A DNA stretch of 64,000 nucleotides from Stutzerimonas sp. S1 (GCF_025966695.1 NZ_JAOEIY010000003.1:1-64000); one strand, 5' to 3'. Counted from the first letter of the stretch, positions 11,287 through 21,802 are shown. The notes: generated by a model from the sequence alone, not told the origin. Numbers and translations: made by a program.

Positions 11287-11646
11287 CTAACCGCTGTGCT
11301 CCGTCGAATGCCAGCCGTGGCGACGCACGTCCACGCGGTCGTTGATGATGGTCAAGCCCTCGGCGCGCAGGCGCATCCGCTGTTCGTGACCGGCTGGCGT
11401 TCCGGCCGGCAGGCTGAGGCGGCCGCCGGCGGCAATTACCCGGTGCCAGGGCAGGCTGGTGTCATCCGGTAGTTGCGACATCACCCGGCCCACCCAGCGC
11501 GCCGCTCGTCCGAGACCGGCCATGGCGGCCAGTTCGCCGTAGCTCACGACCTTGCCTGGCGGTATCTGCGCCATCACCAGATAGATGGCAGCGCGACGGG
11601 TTTGCGCATCGGCATCCGGCGCAAGCAGGGGCGGTTGCTCGGTCAT
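11287..11646 (-). CDS. Alkyltransferase-like protein (ATL), O6-alkylguanine DNA-binding
   Basis: The 119-residue protein has the MGMT DNA-binding fold with helix-turn-helix and arginine finger region (GKVVSYGELAAMAGLGRAARWVG), but the catalytic PCHR motif is PWHRVI: tryptophan replaces the alkyl-accepting cysteine. That change defines ATL proteins such as E. coli YbaZ, which bind O6-alkylguanine, flip the base and recruit nucleotide excision repair instead of repairing directly. The gene stands alone between ampG and a divergently transcribed DUF481 gene. The length is standard for the family. Confidence 0.92.
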   Translation of the reverse strand: MTEQPPLLAPDADAQTRRAAIYLVMAQIPPGKVVSYGELAAMAGLGRAARWVGRVMSQLPDDTSLPWHRVIAAGGRLSLPAGTPAGHEQRMRLRAEGLTIINDRVDVRRHGWHSTEHSG

Positions 11647-11794
11647 CGTGGCGTTCCTCGAGGTGGTGGGGATGGTCGGCTGGCCAGTTGAAAATGAACC
11701 AGATTCCCATTCGGCGGTCTGTGCTTGCTGTAGTTAGACGCATAGGGATAATGCCAGCCTTTCAACCGCCCCTGATCAGATTTTCAGCACACCT

Positions 11795-12799
11795 ATGTTG
11801 TCCAGAACCCTGCTTTGCGTGACCCTTTCCGCCTTCGCCCTGCCATCGTTCGCCGACACCGTCTGGCTAAAGAACGGCGATCGCCTGACCGGCAAGATCA
11901 GCGTGCTCGATGGCGGCAAGTTGCTCATCGAGACCGCATACGGCGGCTCCATCCCCTTGAAGTGGAATCAGATCGCAACGCTGGAGAGCGATCAGAAGCT
12001 GCTGGTCAAGCAGAACGATGTGACCGGTGAGGTGGCGCAAGCGCTGCAGGCGGCCGAGGAGGGCAAGGTCACCTTGATCAACGGCGCTGCACCACGCACC
12101 GTTGAGCTGGCGAGCATTTCGCAGATCATCCATCCCAAGCCGCTGATCCAGGATCTCACCTGGAAGGGCAACGTCGATGTGGCGATGGACTACAAGCGTG
12201 CCGAAACCGATACCGACGACTACGACGTGTCCTTCGATACCAAGGCGCGGCATGGCCTTTGGCGGCACAACGGCACGGGCAACTACAACCGCGAGTACCG
12301 CGATGGCGTGACCGTCACCGACAACTGGGATGCCGAATACGCCCTCGACCGTTTCCTCGACGAACACTGGTTTTGGCAGGGGCGCCTCAGCTACAAGCGC
12401 GACCAGATCGAAGACGTGCGTCGCCAGCGCACCATCGGTACCGGTCCGGGTTATCAATTCTGGGACAACGAGCTGGGCGCGTTTTCGCTGGCCGGGCTGA
12501 TCAACCGCAGTGACTACGAGTTTGCCGACGGTTCCAAGGAGAACTTCTACCTGGCCGCGCTGAAGTGGGACTACAACCGCTACCTGGTGGGCAAGACCTT
12601 CGAACTGTTCAGCAGCGGCGAGCTGGGCAAGCCGCTGGAGGGCGTCGCCGACTATGCGCTGGATGCCGAACTTGGCCTGCGGTACAAGGTGACCGACTGG
12701 GCCTCGCTGAACATGAAGGCCGAGAAGGACATCATCAGCGGTGCGGACGAGAATCTGGACGAGACGCGCTACAGCATCGGTTTCGGGGTCGGCTGGTAA
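11795..12799 (+). CDS. DUF481 family outer-membrane-type protein (YdiY-like)
   Basis: A cleavable signal peptide (LLCVTLSAFALPSFADT, cleavage after SFA near residue 20) precedes 310 residues. Residues 22-110 contain a DTVWLKNGDRLTGKI segment typical of proteins preceding DUF481; the rest is a series of amphipathic beta strands rich in aromatic residues and ends in YSIGFGVGW, compatible with a beta-barrel whose last residue is aromatic. The function is unknown; family members are salt- or acid-induced in some bacteria. A tandem 16-bp repeat and a strong terminator follow immediately. Confidence 0.85.
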   Translation: MLSRTLLCVTLSAFALPSFADTVWLKNGDRLTGKISVLDGGKLLIETAYGGSIPLKWNQIATLESDQKLLVKQNDVTGEVAQALQAAEEGKVTLINGAAPRTVELASISQIIHPKPLIQDLTWKGNVDVAMDYKRAETDTDDYDVSFDTKARHGLWRHNGTGNYNREYRDGVTVTDNWDAEYALDRFLDEHWFWQGRLSYKRDQIEDVRRQRTIGTGPGYQFWDNELGAFSLAGLINRSDYEFADGSKENFYLAALKWDYNRYLVGKTFELFSSGELGKPLEGVADYALDAELGLRYKVTDWASLNMKAEKDIISGADENLDETRYSIGFGVGW

Positions 12800-12804
12800 C
12801 GGGC

Positions 12805-12836
12805 GTCATATATAAGAAGAGTCGTATATAAGAAGG
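12805..12836. repeat. Tandem 16-bp repeat before the DUF481 terminator
   Basis: Two adjacent 16-bp copies (12805-12820 and 12821-12836; consensus GTCRTATATAAGAAGR) differ at two positions. The second copy supplies the left arm of the following terminator stem, suggesting local duplication. Confidence 0.85.
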
Positions 12837-12860
12837 GCAGCCCGTGGGCTGCCCTTCTTC
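12830..12860 (+). terminator. Terminator after DUF481 gene
   Basis: AAGAAGGGCAGCCC (12830-12843) pairs with GGGCTGCCCTTCTT (12846-12859), a 14-bp perfect inverted repeat ending in a T-rich tail; it also faces the end of the convergent SDR gene. Confidence 0.88.
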
Positions 12861-12884
12861 GTTTATGGACATCAGCGTTCTGGA

Positions 12885-13643
12885 TCAGAGGCGCAGGCCG
12901 CCATCCAGTTCGAGGATGCGGCCGGTGTAATAGTCATTCTCGAAGATGTAGGCCACCGAGTGGGCGATCTCGGCCGGCTTGCCCATGCGCTTGAGCGGGA
13001 TGCCAGAGGTCATCTTCTCCAGCGCTTCGGGCTTCATGCTGGCGACCATTTCCGTCTCGATGAAGCCCGGCGCCACGCCCGCGACACGAATGCCGTAGCG
13101 CGCCAGCTCCTTGGCCCAGACCACGGTGGCCGAGGCCACCCCGGCCTTGGCCGCGGAGTAGTTGGTCTGGCCCATGTTGCCGGCGCGGGAGATCGAGGAG
13201 ATGTTGATGATCGCGCCTTCGCTCTTCAGCTCGACCATCTTCGCGGCGACCTCGCGGGTGCAGAGGAACACGCCGGTCAGGTTGACGTCGATCACCGCCT
13301 GCCACTGCGCCAGGCTCATCTTGCTGATCTCGCCGTCCTTGACCTTGAGCAGCAGGCCGTCACGCAGGATGCCGGCGTTGTTCACCAGGCCGTGCAGACC
13401 GCCGAAGTCCTCGGCAACGCGGGCAACCATGGCGATCACCTGTTCCTCGTTGGCGACGTTGCACAGATAGGCGCGTGCCTCGCCGCCTGCGGTCTTGCAC
13501 GCTGCCACGGCTTCGTCCAGGCGCTCCTGGTTCAGATCGACCAATGCCAGCTTTGCACCCTTGCTCGCCAGGTATTCGCCCATCGCCCGGCCAAGGCCCT
13601 GGCCGCCACCGGTGACGATGATGACCTTGTCTTGAAGCTGCAT
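12885..13643 (-). CDS. Short-chain dehydrogenase/reductase (FabG-like)
   Basis: A classical SDR of 252 residues: the cofactor motif [16 protein letters not shown] motif ([11 protein letters not shown]), catalytic Ser in [10 protein letters not shown] and YxxxK as YSAAKAG. The C-terminal DGGLRL is typical of the FabG group. It would reduce a 3-oxoacyl or similar carbonyl with NAD(P)H in the cytoplasm. The ATG at 13643 is preferred because GGAG lies six bases upstream; the ATG at 13649 directly abuts it. The gene is not next to fatty-acid synthesis genes, so FabG itself is unlikely and the substrate is open. Confidence 0.88.
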   Translation of the reverse strand: MQLQDKVIIVTGGGQGLGRAMGEYLASKGAKLALVDLNQERLDEAVAACKTAGGEARAYLCNVANEEQVIAMVARVAEDFGGLHGLVNNAGILRDGLLLKVKDGEISKMSLAQWQAVIDVNLTGVFLCTREVAAKMVELKSEGAIINISSISRAGNMGQTNYSAAKAGVASATVVWAKELARYGIRVAGVAPGFIETEMVASMKPEALEKMTSGIPLKRMGKPAEIAHSVAYIFENDYYTGRILELDGGLRL

Positions 13644-13744
13644 GCTCATCTCCTTGTTGTCGTACTGCTATGGGAAACGACGCCCGTCGGGGAAATCGTT
13701 ATGCTGGCGCCCGTCGATCCGAAAACGCCTCGCGAGGAGCCCCA

Positions 13745-14452
13745 GTGAGCGCCGAAGCCAGCAAGCATGCCCGACAACTCCTGCTCAAGGAATACCGCGG
13801 CGTGCTCTCCACCCACTCCCAGGCCATGGCCGGCTTTCCGTTCGGTTCGGCGGTGCCTTACTGCCTGGACGCCAACGGCTGGCCGCTGATCCTGATCAGC
13901 CGTATCGCCCAGCACACTCGCAACCTCAAGGCCGATCGGCACTGCTCGCTGCTGGTCGGCGAACGCGCCGCCGAGGATGTGCAGGCCGCCGGGCGACTCA
14001 CCCTGCTGGCCGAAGCCCGCCAGCTTGACGAGCCCGCAGCGATCGAGTCGGCGGCGCAGCGCTATTACCGCTACTTCCCGGAGTCGCGCGACTACCATCG
14101 CGTGCATGATTTCGATTTCTGGGTATTGGAGCCGGTGCGCTGGCGCTACATTGGTGGCTTCGGCGCGATTCACTGGCTCGACCACGTCGCGCTGGCCAAT
14201 CCCTTCGCGGTCGAAAATGGCGAGGTGGAGCAGGGCATGGTCGAGCACATGAACCACGATCACGCTGCCGCCATCGCCCGTTACGTCGAACAGGCCGGAC
14301 TGCCGCAGAGCTCGGTCGCACAAATGGCCGGGATCGACAGCGAGGGCTTTCATCTGCGCATCGGTCAGGCGTTGCACTGGCTGGCGTTTGCGGCACCCTG
14401 CGAGACGCCACTGGCGGTGCGCCAGGCCTTGGTAGCCATGGCGCGCAGCTGA
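13745..14452 (+). CDS. HugZ/pyridoxamine-phosphate-oxidase-like FMN-binding protein with C-terminal DUF2470 domain
   Basis: The start is the GTG at 13745, preceded by AGGAG at a seven-base spacing; a longer frame exists without such support. Residues 5-145 form a split-barrel (GVLSTHSQAMAGFPFGSAVPYCLD), the fold used by FMN- or haem-binding PNPOx-like proteins, and the final 85 residues contain the DUF2470-type MVEHMNHDHAAAIARYV, including the His-rich helix. HugZ proteins open haem in some bacteria, but no haem-uptake genes adjoin, so this role is only a possibility. Confidence 0.82.
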   Translation: MSAEASKHARQLLLKEYRGVLSTHSQAMAGFPFGSAVPYCLDANGWPLILISRIAQHTRNLKADRHCSLLVGERAAEDVQAAGRLTLLAEARQLDEPAAIESAAQRYYRYFPESRDYHRVHDFDFWVLEPVRWRYIGGFGAIHWLDHVALANPFAVENGEVEQGMVEHMNHDHAAAIARYVEQAGLPQSSVAQMAGIDSEGFHLRIGQALHWLAFAAPCETPLAVRQALVAMARS

Positions 14453-14583
14453 GGCGATTCAGTTTCGCTTCAGTCGCGGCTTGCATAATCCGGTTACAGG
14501 CTGTTTTTCATGCGGGTTGAATTAGACCTGTGCTGCCGTCATCTACAGAGGACTGGAAGCTGATCTTCCGCCAAGGACCCTCG

Positions 14584-15042
14584 ATGCGAATCTTCTTTGT
14601 GCTGTTTCTGTTGTTTCCGCTGGCCGAGCTGTACGTGCTGATCAAGGTCGGCAGCTCCATTGGCGCGCTGGCGACCATCCTGCTGCTGGTGCTCAGCGGC
14701 ATCGCTGGCATCCTGCTGCTGCGTCTGGCCGGGTTCGCCACCGCCTGGCGTGCCCGCGAGCGGCTGGCGCGGGGCGAATTGCCCGAGCGCGAGATGCTGC
14801 AGGGCCTGATGATGGCCATCGGTGGTGGCTTGCTGTTCCTGCCCGGCTTCATCAGCGATGTGCTGGCGCTGGTCGTGCTGTTCCCGCCGACCCGCAATTT
14901 CCTCTTTCGTCTGATCAACCGGCGTATCGAGGCCCAGGTACGTCGCCAGCGTGCTTTCGCGGATGATCTGCAGGCACGCTCCGGTCCGCAGCGGCCCAAC
15001 GTCATCGAAGGTGAATGGGAGCGGCGCGATCGCGACCAATGA
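14584..15042 (+). CDS. fxsA: FxsA family cytoplasmic membrane protein
   Basis: A 152-residue protein with three to four hydrophobic segments (about 3-22, 27-48 and 76-100, with GLLFLPGFISDVLALVVLFPPTR), matching FxsA. E. coli FxsA overproduction relieves F-plasmid exclusion of phage T7. The ATG at 14584 has AAGGA upstream; the longer frame from 14530 is not needed. It is immediately upstream of groES, as in other pseudomonads, but a terminator separates the two. Confidence 0.92.
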   Translation: MRIFFVLFLLFPLAELYVLIKVGSSIGALATILLLVLSGIAGILLLRLAGFATAWRARERLARGELPEREMLQGLMMAIGGGLLFLPGFISDVLALVVLFPPTRNFLFRLINRRIEAQVRRQRAFADDLQARSGPQRPNVIEGEWERRDRDQ

Positions 15043-15058
15043 TCAGGCCCGCGGACAT

Positions 15059-15090
15059 CCGGCATGCCATCAGGCATGCCGGTTTCGTTT
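15059..15090 (+). terminator. Terminator after fxsA
   Basis: CCGGCATGCC (15059-15068) and GGCATGCCGG (15073-15082) form a perfect 10-bp stem with a 4-base loop, then TTTCGTTT. It isolates groESL transcription from fxsA. Confidence 0.88.
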
Positions 15091-15116
15091 CTAGCCATGA
15101 AAATTTCATCTGCGCC

Positions 15117-15146
15117 CCTTGAAATGCACTTGAACGCCCGCATGTA
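15117..15146 (+). promoter_or_regulatory. Sigma-32 (RpoH)-type heat-shock promoter of groESL
   Basis: A -35 element CTTGAAA at 15118-15124, a 12-base spacer and a -10 element CCCGCATGT at 15137-15145 fit the RpoH consensus (CTTGAAA, 11-16 bases, CCCCATNT) with one or two mismatches. It lies about 140 bases before groES. No CIRCE repeat (HrcA operator) is visible. Confidence 0.8.
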
Positions 15147-15288
15147 GCGGACACCGCAAGGTCGCTGTCGTGTTCGACAGTCCGTCTTCTGCGGCTCGCG
15201 CTGCGGGCCGCAACCGGCTCCGCCGGATTTGCCCAACCCGCCGATGAAGGTCATCGGCATGGAACCACTCTACTAGGAGAGATCGACA

Positions 15289-15582
15289 ATGAAGCTTCGT
15301 CCTCTGCATGACCGCGTCGTGATTCGTCGCAGCGAAGAAGAAACCAAGACCGCAGGCGGCATCGTCCTGCCGGGCTCCGCTGCCGAGAAGCCGAACCGTG
15401 GCGAAGTCGTTGCTGTCGGTACCGGCCGCGTGCTGGACAACGGCGAAGTACGCGCGCTGGCCGTCAAGGTCGGTGACAAGGTGGTGTTCGGCCCTTACTC
15501 CGGCAGCAACACCGTCAAGGTTGACGGCGAAGACCTGCTGGTGATGAGCGAGAACGAAATTCTCGCCGTCGTCGAAGCCTGA
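15289..15582 (+). CDS. groES: Co-chaperonin GroES
   Basis: The 97-residue protein carries the GroES signature ([20 protein letters not shown]), the mobile loop ([18 protein letters not shown]) and the [15 protein letters not shown] ending. It caps the GroEL ring during ATP-driven folding in the cytoplasm. GGAGA precedes the ATG. It is followed 49 bases later by groEL and is expected to be heat-inducible from the promoter near 15120. Confidence 0.99.
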   Translation: MKLRPLHDRVVIRRSEEETKTAGGIVLPGSAAEKPNRGEVVAVGTGRVLDNGEVRALAVKVGDKVVFGPYSGSNTVKVDGEDLLVMSENEILAVVEA

Positions 15583-15619
15583 TTACCCCGCGAATCTCCA
15601 TCGATAATTCAAGAATTGA

Positions 15620-17272
<1,653 letters not shown>

Positions 17273-17299
17273 GCCGACCGGCCCCTTCGCTGTAAAAAG

Positions 17300-17324
17300 A
17301 ACCCCGCCTTGTGCGGGGTTTTTT
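17300..17324 (+). terminator. Terminator after groEL
   Basis: ACCCCGC (17301-17307) pairs with GCGGGGT (17313-17319), followed by a run of T to 17324. Confidence 0.92.
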
Positions 17325-17441
17325 GTGCCAGTAAACCGGCGGCTGCCGAAGTTCGAGCCGACCGTTTGTCGCAAAGGGCGGATGAAGTTCTTGAGGTGGA
17401 CTACGGTCAGTAGACTTTCCCCTATATCAAGGGCTTGCGCG

Positions 17442-17672
17442 ATGAAGCTTGAATTTGCACGAGGAGTTTTCCTCATCGGCGCGCTGGGCGTCACCTCGCT
17501 GTGCGTCGCTGCCTGGAATGAGCCAAGGGCGAACGTGGTACGCAGTAGCGACAGCTATAGTTCTTGCCCCTTGCCACCCTCGGCGCGCTCGGTCCAGACG
17601 CAGTTGCGCCTGGACGGTGAGCTGCTGCTGTTGCTCTACGGGCTTTCGCAGAGCCTGGGCAGTCGCGGCTGA
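17442..17672 (+). CDS. Small secreted or membrane-anchored hypothetical protein
   Basis: A 76-residue candidate starting MKLEFARGVFLIGALGV, which looks like a signal peptide or single membrane anchor (residues 5-25), followed by a polar segment and a leucine-rich stretch (LRLDGELLLLLYGLSQ). AAGG lies about ten bases upstream of the ATG. I do not recognise a family. It occupies the gap between groEL and the chemoreceptor, where no other gene fits. A longer frame from 17325 overlaps the groEL terminator and is less likely. Confidence 0.5.
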   Translation: MKLEFARGVFLIGALGVTSLCVAAWNEPRANVVRSSDSYSSCPLPPSARSVQTQLRLDGELLLLLYGLSQSLGSRG

Positions 17673-17827
17673 GTTGCTGCGCCGGTGCCTGGCCCGCGTG
17701 ATCGCCACCGCGCCGGTCGGTTCATTGCTGCTGACCAGCAGGGCGTCGCTCGCGTGAGCGCCGGCCGGGGCGCTGGCGGCGACCGCGGCGCCGTCGGTGA
17801 TCGGCACGCGCGGCTCTGATCCGTGGA

Positions 17828-19450
17828 TCAGCCGGCTAGCCGGCGGGTCACGTCACTCAGTTGCAGCGAGAGGCTGTGCAGGTTCTGGCTGGCGGCCTGG
17901 GTGCGCTCGACATTTTCCTGGTTGGTGGTGGCGATCGAGGTGATTTCGGTGAGGTTGCGCGAAATATCCTCGGCCACGGCCGTCTGTTCCTCGGCAGCTG
18001 TGGCGATCTGCCGGTTCATGTCGCGAATGGATTCGACCGCCTCGGTGATGTGCTGCAGCATCTTCCCCGCCTCGGTGACTTGCTCGACTCCCTGTTCGCT
18101 GCGCTGCTGGCCGCTTTCGATGGCGCGTACGGCGTTCAGCGCACCGGTTTGTACCGAGTCGATGATCTGGTGGATCTCGGCGGTCGATTCGGCGGTGCGC
18201 TGGGCGAGGGTACGCACCTCGTCGGCAACCACGGCAAAACCGCGGCCGGCTTCGCCCGCGCGGGCAGCCTCGATTGCCGCGTTGAGTGCCAGCAGGTTGG
18301 TCTGATCGGCGATGCCGCGGATCACTTCGAGGACCTTGCCGATTCGCCCGCTGTCGCCTTCCAGGCGACGGATGACTTCCGCTGTGCTGCTGATCTCGCC
18401 ACGGATCGTCGTGATGGTCTGGATGGTCGAGTGCATCACTGCTTCGCCCTGCTGGGCCGCATGGTCAGCCGCATCGGCGGCGTGCGCCGCCTCGCCGGCA
18501 TGGCGGGCAACTTCCTGAGCGGTAGCGGACATCTCGTGCATTGCCGTGGCGACCTGATCGGTGCGCGAGAACTGCTCGCGCGTGCCCTGGGCCATCAGCG
18601 TCGAGATTGCGTTCAGCTCGCCGCTGGCGCTATCCAGGTTCGCGGTGCTCTGCTGCAGGCGATTGAAGGTGTCGGCGAGGAAATCGCGCAGCGTGTTGGC
18701 CGCGGCCGCCAGGCGCCCGAGTTCGTCGGCGCGCGAGGCGTCCACGCGGTTGGCGAACTGGCCCTGGCTGAGGCGGGCAATATGCTCGATCAGCGAGCGG
18801 GTCGGTTCGATGATGTTGCGGTTGACCAGCCACAGGCTGAGCAGCGCCACCAGGGCACTGGCGAGCAGCATCACCAGGGCGCCGATTATCGCGGCGGAGC
18901 TGGCATCGGCACGGATCTCACCGGATTGCTGTGTCGCAGCCTGCCGCAGTTGGTTGACCAGCTCGCTCATCTGCGCGCTGGCGGCGCGGTCGATGCCAGC
19001 CACTGCCGCGTCGCCTGCGGTCGGGTCGGCATCCGCGGCGACGAATGCATCGAAGCCTTTGCGATAAGCCTCGCCGAGGCTGCGGTGCTCGCTTTGCAAG
19101 CGTTGCACCTGGCTCGCCAGCTGTGGATTGGCGACACTCACGCGCACCAGCTCGCCGAGCAGCTCCTGTACCTTGCGTTCCTGCGTCTGGAACTGCGACC
19201 AGTACTTGTTGCGTTGCTCCGGGTTCTTGCCGCGCAGCAACACGTTCTTCCACTCCTGCACCTGGATCTTGAATTCCAGGTTCGCTTCATCGACCAGCCG
19301 CGACTCATTCAGCGGGCCATCGAGCAGCTCGCCGAAGTGTTCGACGTGGTGGGACAGCTGCTGGATGCAGAGCAGGGCGATCACCAGCAGCAACAGCAGG
19401 CTGCCACCGATCAGGGCGAGGATTTGCGCGCGCAACGATTTCTGAAGCAT
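17828..19450 (-). CDS. Methyl-accepting chemotaxis protein
   Basis: A 540-residue chemoreceptor. A membrane helix at about 10-30, a periplasmic four-helix-bundle-type sensor of about 155 residues, a second helix near 188-210, HAMP, and a cytoplasmic coiled coil with the signalling tip (IADQTNLLALNAAIEAARAG, GRGFAVVADEVRTLAQRT). The C-terminus (SDVTRRLAG) lacks the NWETF pentapeptide for CheR tethering. It would signal to CheA/CheW from the cell pole. The ligand cannot be deduced. It lies downstream of the iron-type cluster on the same strand, with an 87-base gap. Confidence 0.95.
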   Translation of the reverse strand: MLQKSLRAQILALIGGSLLLLLVIALLCIQQLSHHVEHFGELLDGPLNESRLVDEANLEFKIQVQEWKNVLLRGKNPEQRNKYWSQFQTQERKVQELLGELVRVSVANPQLASQVQRLQSEHRSLGEAYRKGFDAFVAADADPTAGDAAVAGIDRAASAQMSELVNQLRQAATQQSGEIRADASSAAIIGALVMLLASALVALLSLWLVNRNIIEPTRSLIEHIARLSQGQFANRVDASRADELGRLAAAANTLRDFLADTFNRLQQSTANLDSASGELNAISTLMAQGTREQFSRTDQVATAMHEMSATAQEVARHAGEAAHAADAADHAAQQGEAVMHSTIQTITTIRGEISSTAEVIRRLEGDSGRIGKVLEVIRGIADQTNLLALNAAIEAARAGEAGRGFAVVADEVRTLAQRTAESTAEIHQIIDSVQTGALNAVRAIESGQQRSEQGVEQVTEAGKMLQHITEAVESIRDMNRQIATAAEEQTAVAEDISRNLTEITSIATTNQENVERTQAASQNLHSLSLQLSDVTRRLAG

Positions 19451-19537
19451 GGAGGACTCTCAGCATGAAGGAATAGCAATTGGCCGGCATCCATGCCGAG
19501 CGTCTTCCTATTCGGCCGGGAAGCCTCGGACTTGAGC

Positions 19538-20632
19538 TCAGACGACGCGCAAATGGTTGTCCCAGAGCCCCGCAGGCAGTTCCAGCGGCTCTCCGCGGAT
19601 GCGTTCGCCGCGGCAATCGAGCAGCCGGCAACGGCCCTGACCGGAGCTGACGACGAACCCGTGCTCGACCGCGGCGACCCCGGCGCAGTCCGGCAACTGG
19701 ATTTCCTCGCGCAACTGCGCGGTATCAAGATTCCAGACGAACACCTTATTGCCGCGTGGTGCGGTCACCGCGAGCAGGCGCAGTTGATCGTGGATGGCCA
19801 GGCTGGCGGTGTACTGATTCATGCTCTGGCGTTGTGCCTCGCCCAGCGGGAAATGCTGGAACGCTTGCCCCGGACGCTTGATGGCCAGCAGCGGTACGCG
19901 GTCCATCGGATCGCCCTCGTACTGCTGGCCGGAGACCACGGTGCCGTCGGCGGCGACGGCCAGGTGACGGACGCTGTTCATGCGCTCGGGCAGCTGCTCC
20001 TTGCTCACCAGCGTACCGTCGCGGCGCAGCAACACCAGGCTCGGCTCCATGGCGTCGAGGTTCATCATCGCCCGGCTGTCGGCCTCGGTGCGGATGCCGC
20101 CGTTGGCGATCACCAGGGTTTCACCATCGGGCATCCACAGCAGTTGGTGCGGGCCGATGCCGTGGGTGGAGTGTTCGGCCTCGCGCACCAGACGCTGGCC
20201 CTCGAGACGATAGACGCCAAGCACGCCGCGGCCGGCGTCACTGGTGTCGTTCTCGGTGGTGTAGAACCATTCGCCATCGCGATGGAATACGCCGTGCCCG
20301 TAGAAGTGCCGCTGCGCCGGTGAGGCGAGTACCTGCAGCAGGCTGCCATCGCGGGTGTCGAGCAGGTAGCTCTCGCGGCTGGGACGGCGGCCGACGAACA
20401 CGGCCAGCGGCAGGTGCGGATGCGCATAGACGTCATGGCAGCGCTCAGCCACCGGAGTGGCAAACAGCTGGCTGCCATCCAGACGATAGCCCACCGCGTA
20501 ATGACGGCCATCGGCGTCGTCGCGGGCGGAAAGCAGCACCGGTTGCCGACCGCTACGGCCGAGCGTCCAGCCGCCGAGTGCGCCTGCGGCGAGCAGGGCA
20601 CTGCCGATGCCAAGAAAGGCGCGGCGTTTCAT
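19538..20632 (-). CDS. DUF1513 periplasmic beta-propeller-like protein, Tat signal
   Basis: The N-terminus MKRRAFLGIGSALLAAGALGG has a twin-arginine motif (RRAFL) followed by a hydrophobic stretch, so export by Tat is likely. The mature part carries repeating strand motifs (LLDTRDGSLLQVL, VYRLEGQRLV, GTLVSKEQLP) compatible with a propeller fold. It matches DUF1513, a family found next to imelysin genes. It is separated by two bases from the upstream imelysin gene and is the last gene of the four-gene cluster. The function is not known; a role in periplasmic iron handling is inferred from context. Confidence 0.85.
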   Translation of the reverse strand: MKRRAFLGIGSALLAAGALGGWTLGRSGRQPVLLSARDDADGRHYAVGYRLDGSQLFATPVAERCHDVYAHPHLPLAVFVGRRPSRESYLLDTRDGSLLQVLASPAQRHFYGHGVFHRDGEWFYTTENDTSDAGRGVLGVYRLEGQRLVREAEHSTHGIGPHQLLWMPDGETLVIANGGIRTEADSRAMMNLDAMEPSLVLLRRDGTLVSKEQLPERMNSVRHLAVAADGTVVSGQQYEGDPMDRVPLLAIKRPGQAFQHFPLGEAQRQSMNQYTASLAIHDQLRLLAVTAPRGNKVFVWNLDTAQLREEIQLPDCAGVAAVEHGFVVSSGQGRCRLLDCRGERIRGEPLELPAGLWDNHLRVV

Positions 20633-20634
20633 GT

Positions 20635-21705
20635 TCAGTCTCCGTCGTGGGCGTTGAAGCCGATCTGGACACCCAGCGCGCGGGCCAGGTCGCTCTGATG
20701 CAGGCGGTGCAACTGGTCCAGCTGCTGATAGAGGGTGTTGAGACGCTCACGGCCGTTGGTATCGGTCAGCAACGTGGCGAACGGCTGGTTGAGGTCAGCC
20801 AGTTGTCGCTGCAGTTCGGCAAAGCTCTGATCGATGCGTTGTGCCAATTCGCCCTGTTCGTTGCTCAGCAACTGGCGCAGGCCATCCGTCTTGGTGCCCG
20901 ACCAGACGCGCTCGGCCGAGGCGACCGCGGCGGCGAGGCTGGCGAGCGTCGCATCGCTGCGCCAGGCCTCGGCCTGATAGGGTTGCACTTGCCCCTTGGT
21001 CTGCCGGCCGAGTGGCGCGCCGAGCTTCTTCTTCAACCCGTCGAGGCCGGTGACTTGCGCACGCAGGAGCTCGGCTACCGCTTCGCGGGGCTCGACGTAG
21101 CGTTCGTTGGGGAACGCCTTGAGCTGTGCGGCCATGCCGTCCTTGTCCTGCCACTGCTGCAGCACCTCGGCGGCGAGCTGTTGCTGATGCTCACCGATAG
21201 CCGTCAGCAGGGGGCAGTAGCGCGCCTTGCCCGCCTCGTCGAGCTCGATGCTGGTGTCGAAGAGGATGTACTCGTAGGCGCTCAAGCCCTGGACCACGAC
21301 GCTGGCGCTATCCAGATCGGCGCGGGTCAGCTGCGGCTTGCTGGTCAGCAGCGCGCCGACCTGACGGGCCACGAGGTTCTTCTTGTCGGGCCAGAACTGC
21401 ACCTGCCAGGCGCGGTTGCCTTCGCTCATCGGGCCGATCATCAACGGCTGCAGGCCGGCCCAGGCGCTCTGGGCGTCGATGAACGCCTGGCGCGCCTCCT
21501 CCTGCGACTGGTTGCCGGCGCAGAAGGCGGTTGCGCTGGCGGCCAGGCGGCGGTCGCTCTCGGCCCAGCGCACATAGGCCGGCAGCAGCACGCCATCGGT
21601 CAGCGCCTGGCTGGTTTCGGCAAAGGGATCGGCCGGGGCGCAGGCGCCGAGCAACAGGCCAGCCAGTACGGTGCCAGCCGTGCGAAGGTTGCGATTAGCG
21701 TTCAT
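20635..21705 (-). CDS. Imelysin-family lipoprotein with altered GxHxxE motif
   Basis: The ATG at 21705 (MNANRNLRTAGTVLAGLLLGACAPA) has GAGGA at a five-base spacing and gives a lipobox (LLGAC), so a 356-residue lipoprotein is predicted; the extended frame upstream is not coding. Imelysin-type landmarks are the paired helical repeats and the segment GLSAYEYILFD. In true imelysins this position is GxHxxE; here the histidine is serine. This suggests a divergent, perhaps non-metal-binding paralogue of the first imelysin of the cluster. Its neighbour relations match the P. aeruginosa PA4370-4373 group. Confidence 0.85.
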   Translation of the reverse strand: MNANRNLRTAGTVLAGLLLGACAPADPFAETSQALTDGVLLPAYVRWAESDRRLAASATAFCAGNQSQEEARQAFIDAQSAWAGLQPLMIGPMSEGNRAWQVQFWPDKKNLVARQVGALLTSKPQLTRADLDSASVVVQGLSAYEYILFDTSIELDEAGKARYCPLLTAIGEHQQQLAAEVLQQWQDKDGMAAQLKAFPNERYVEPREAVAELLRAQVTGLDGLKKKLGAPLGRQTKGQVQPYQAEAWRSDATLASLAAAVASAERVWSGTKTDGLRQLLSNEQGELAQRIDQSFAELQRQLADLNQPFATLLTDTNGRERLNTLYQQLDQLHRLHQSDLARALGVQIGFNAHDGD

Positions 21706-21802
21706 GGAGTCCTCTTCAGCAAGGCGGTTGCGGCTTCTGCGAGCCGTGGAAACCTGGACCCGGATCGGGGCCGTGACGGTAGTCGAGCGCCGTGGCCGGC
21801 GC

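Noticed and set aside
17861-19468. 535-codon plus-strand frame opposite the chemoreceptor
   Set aside because: Antisense shadow of a well-defined methyl-accepting protein; composition is rich in Gly, Val and His without a fold.
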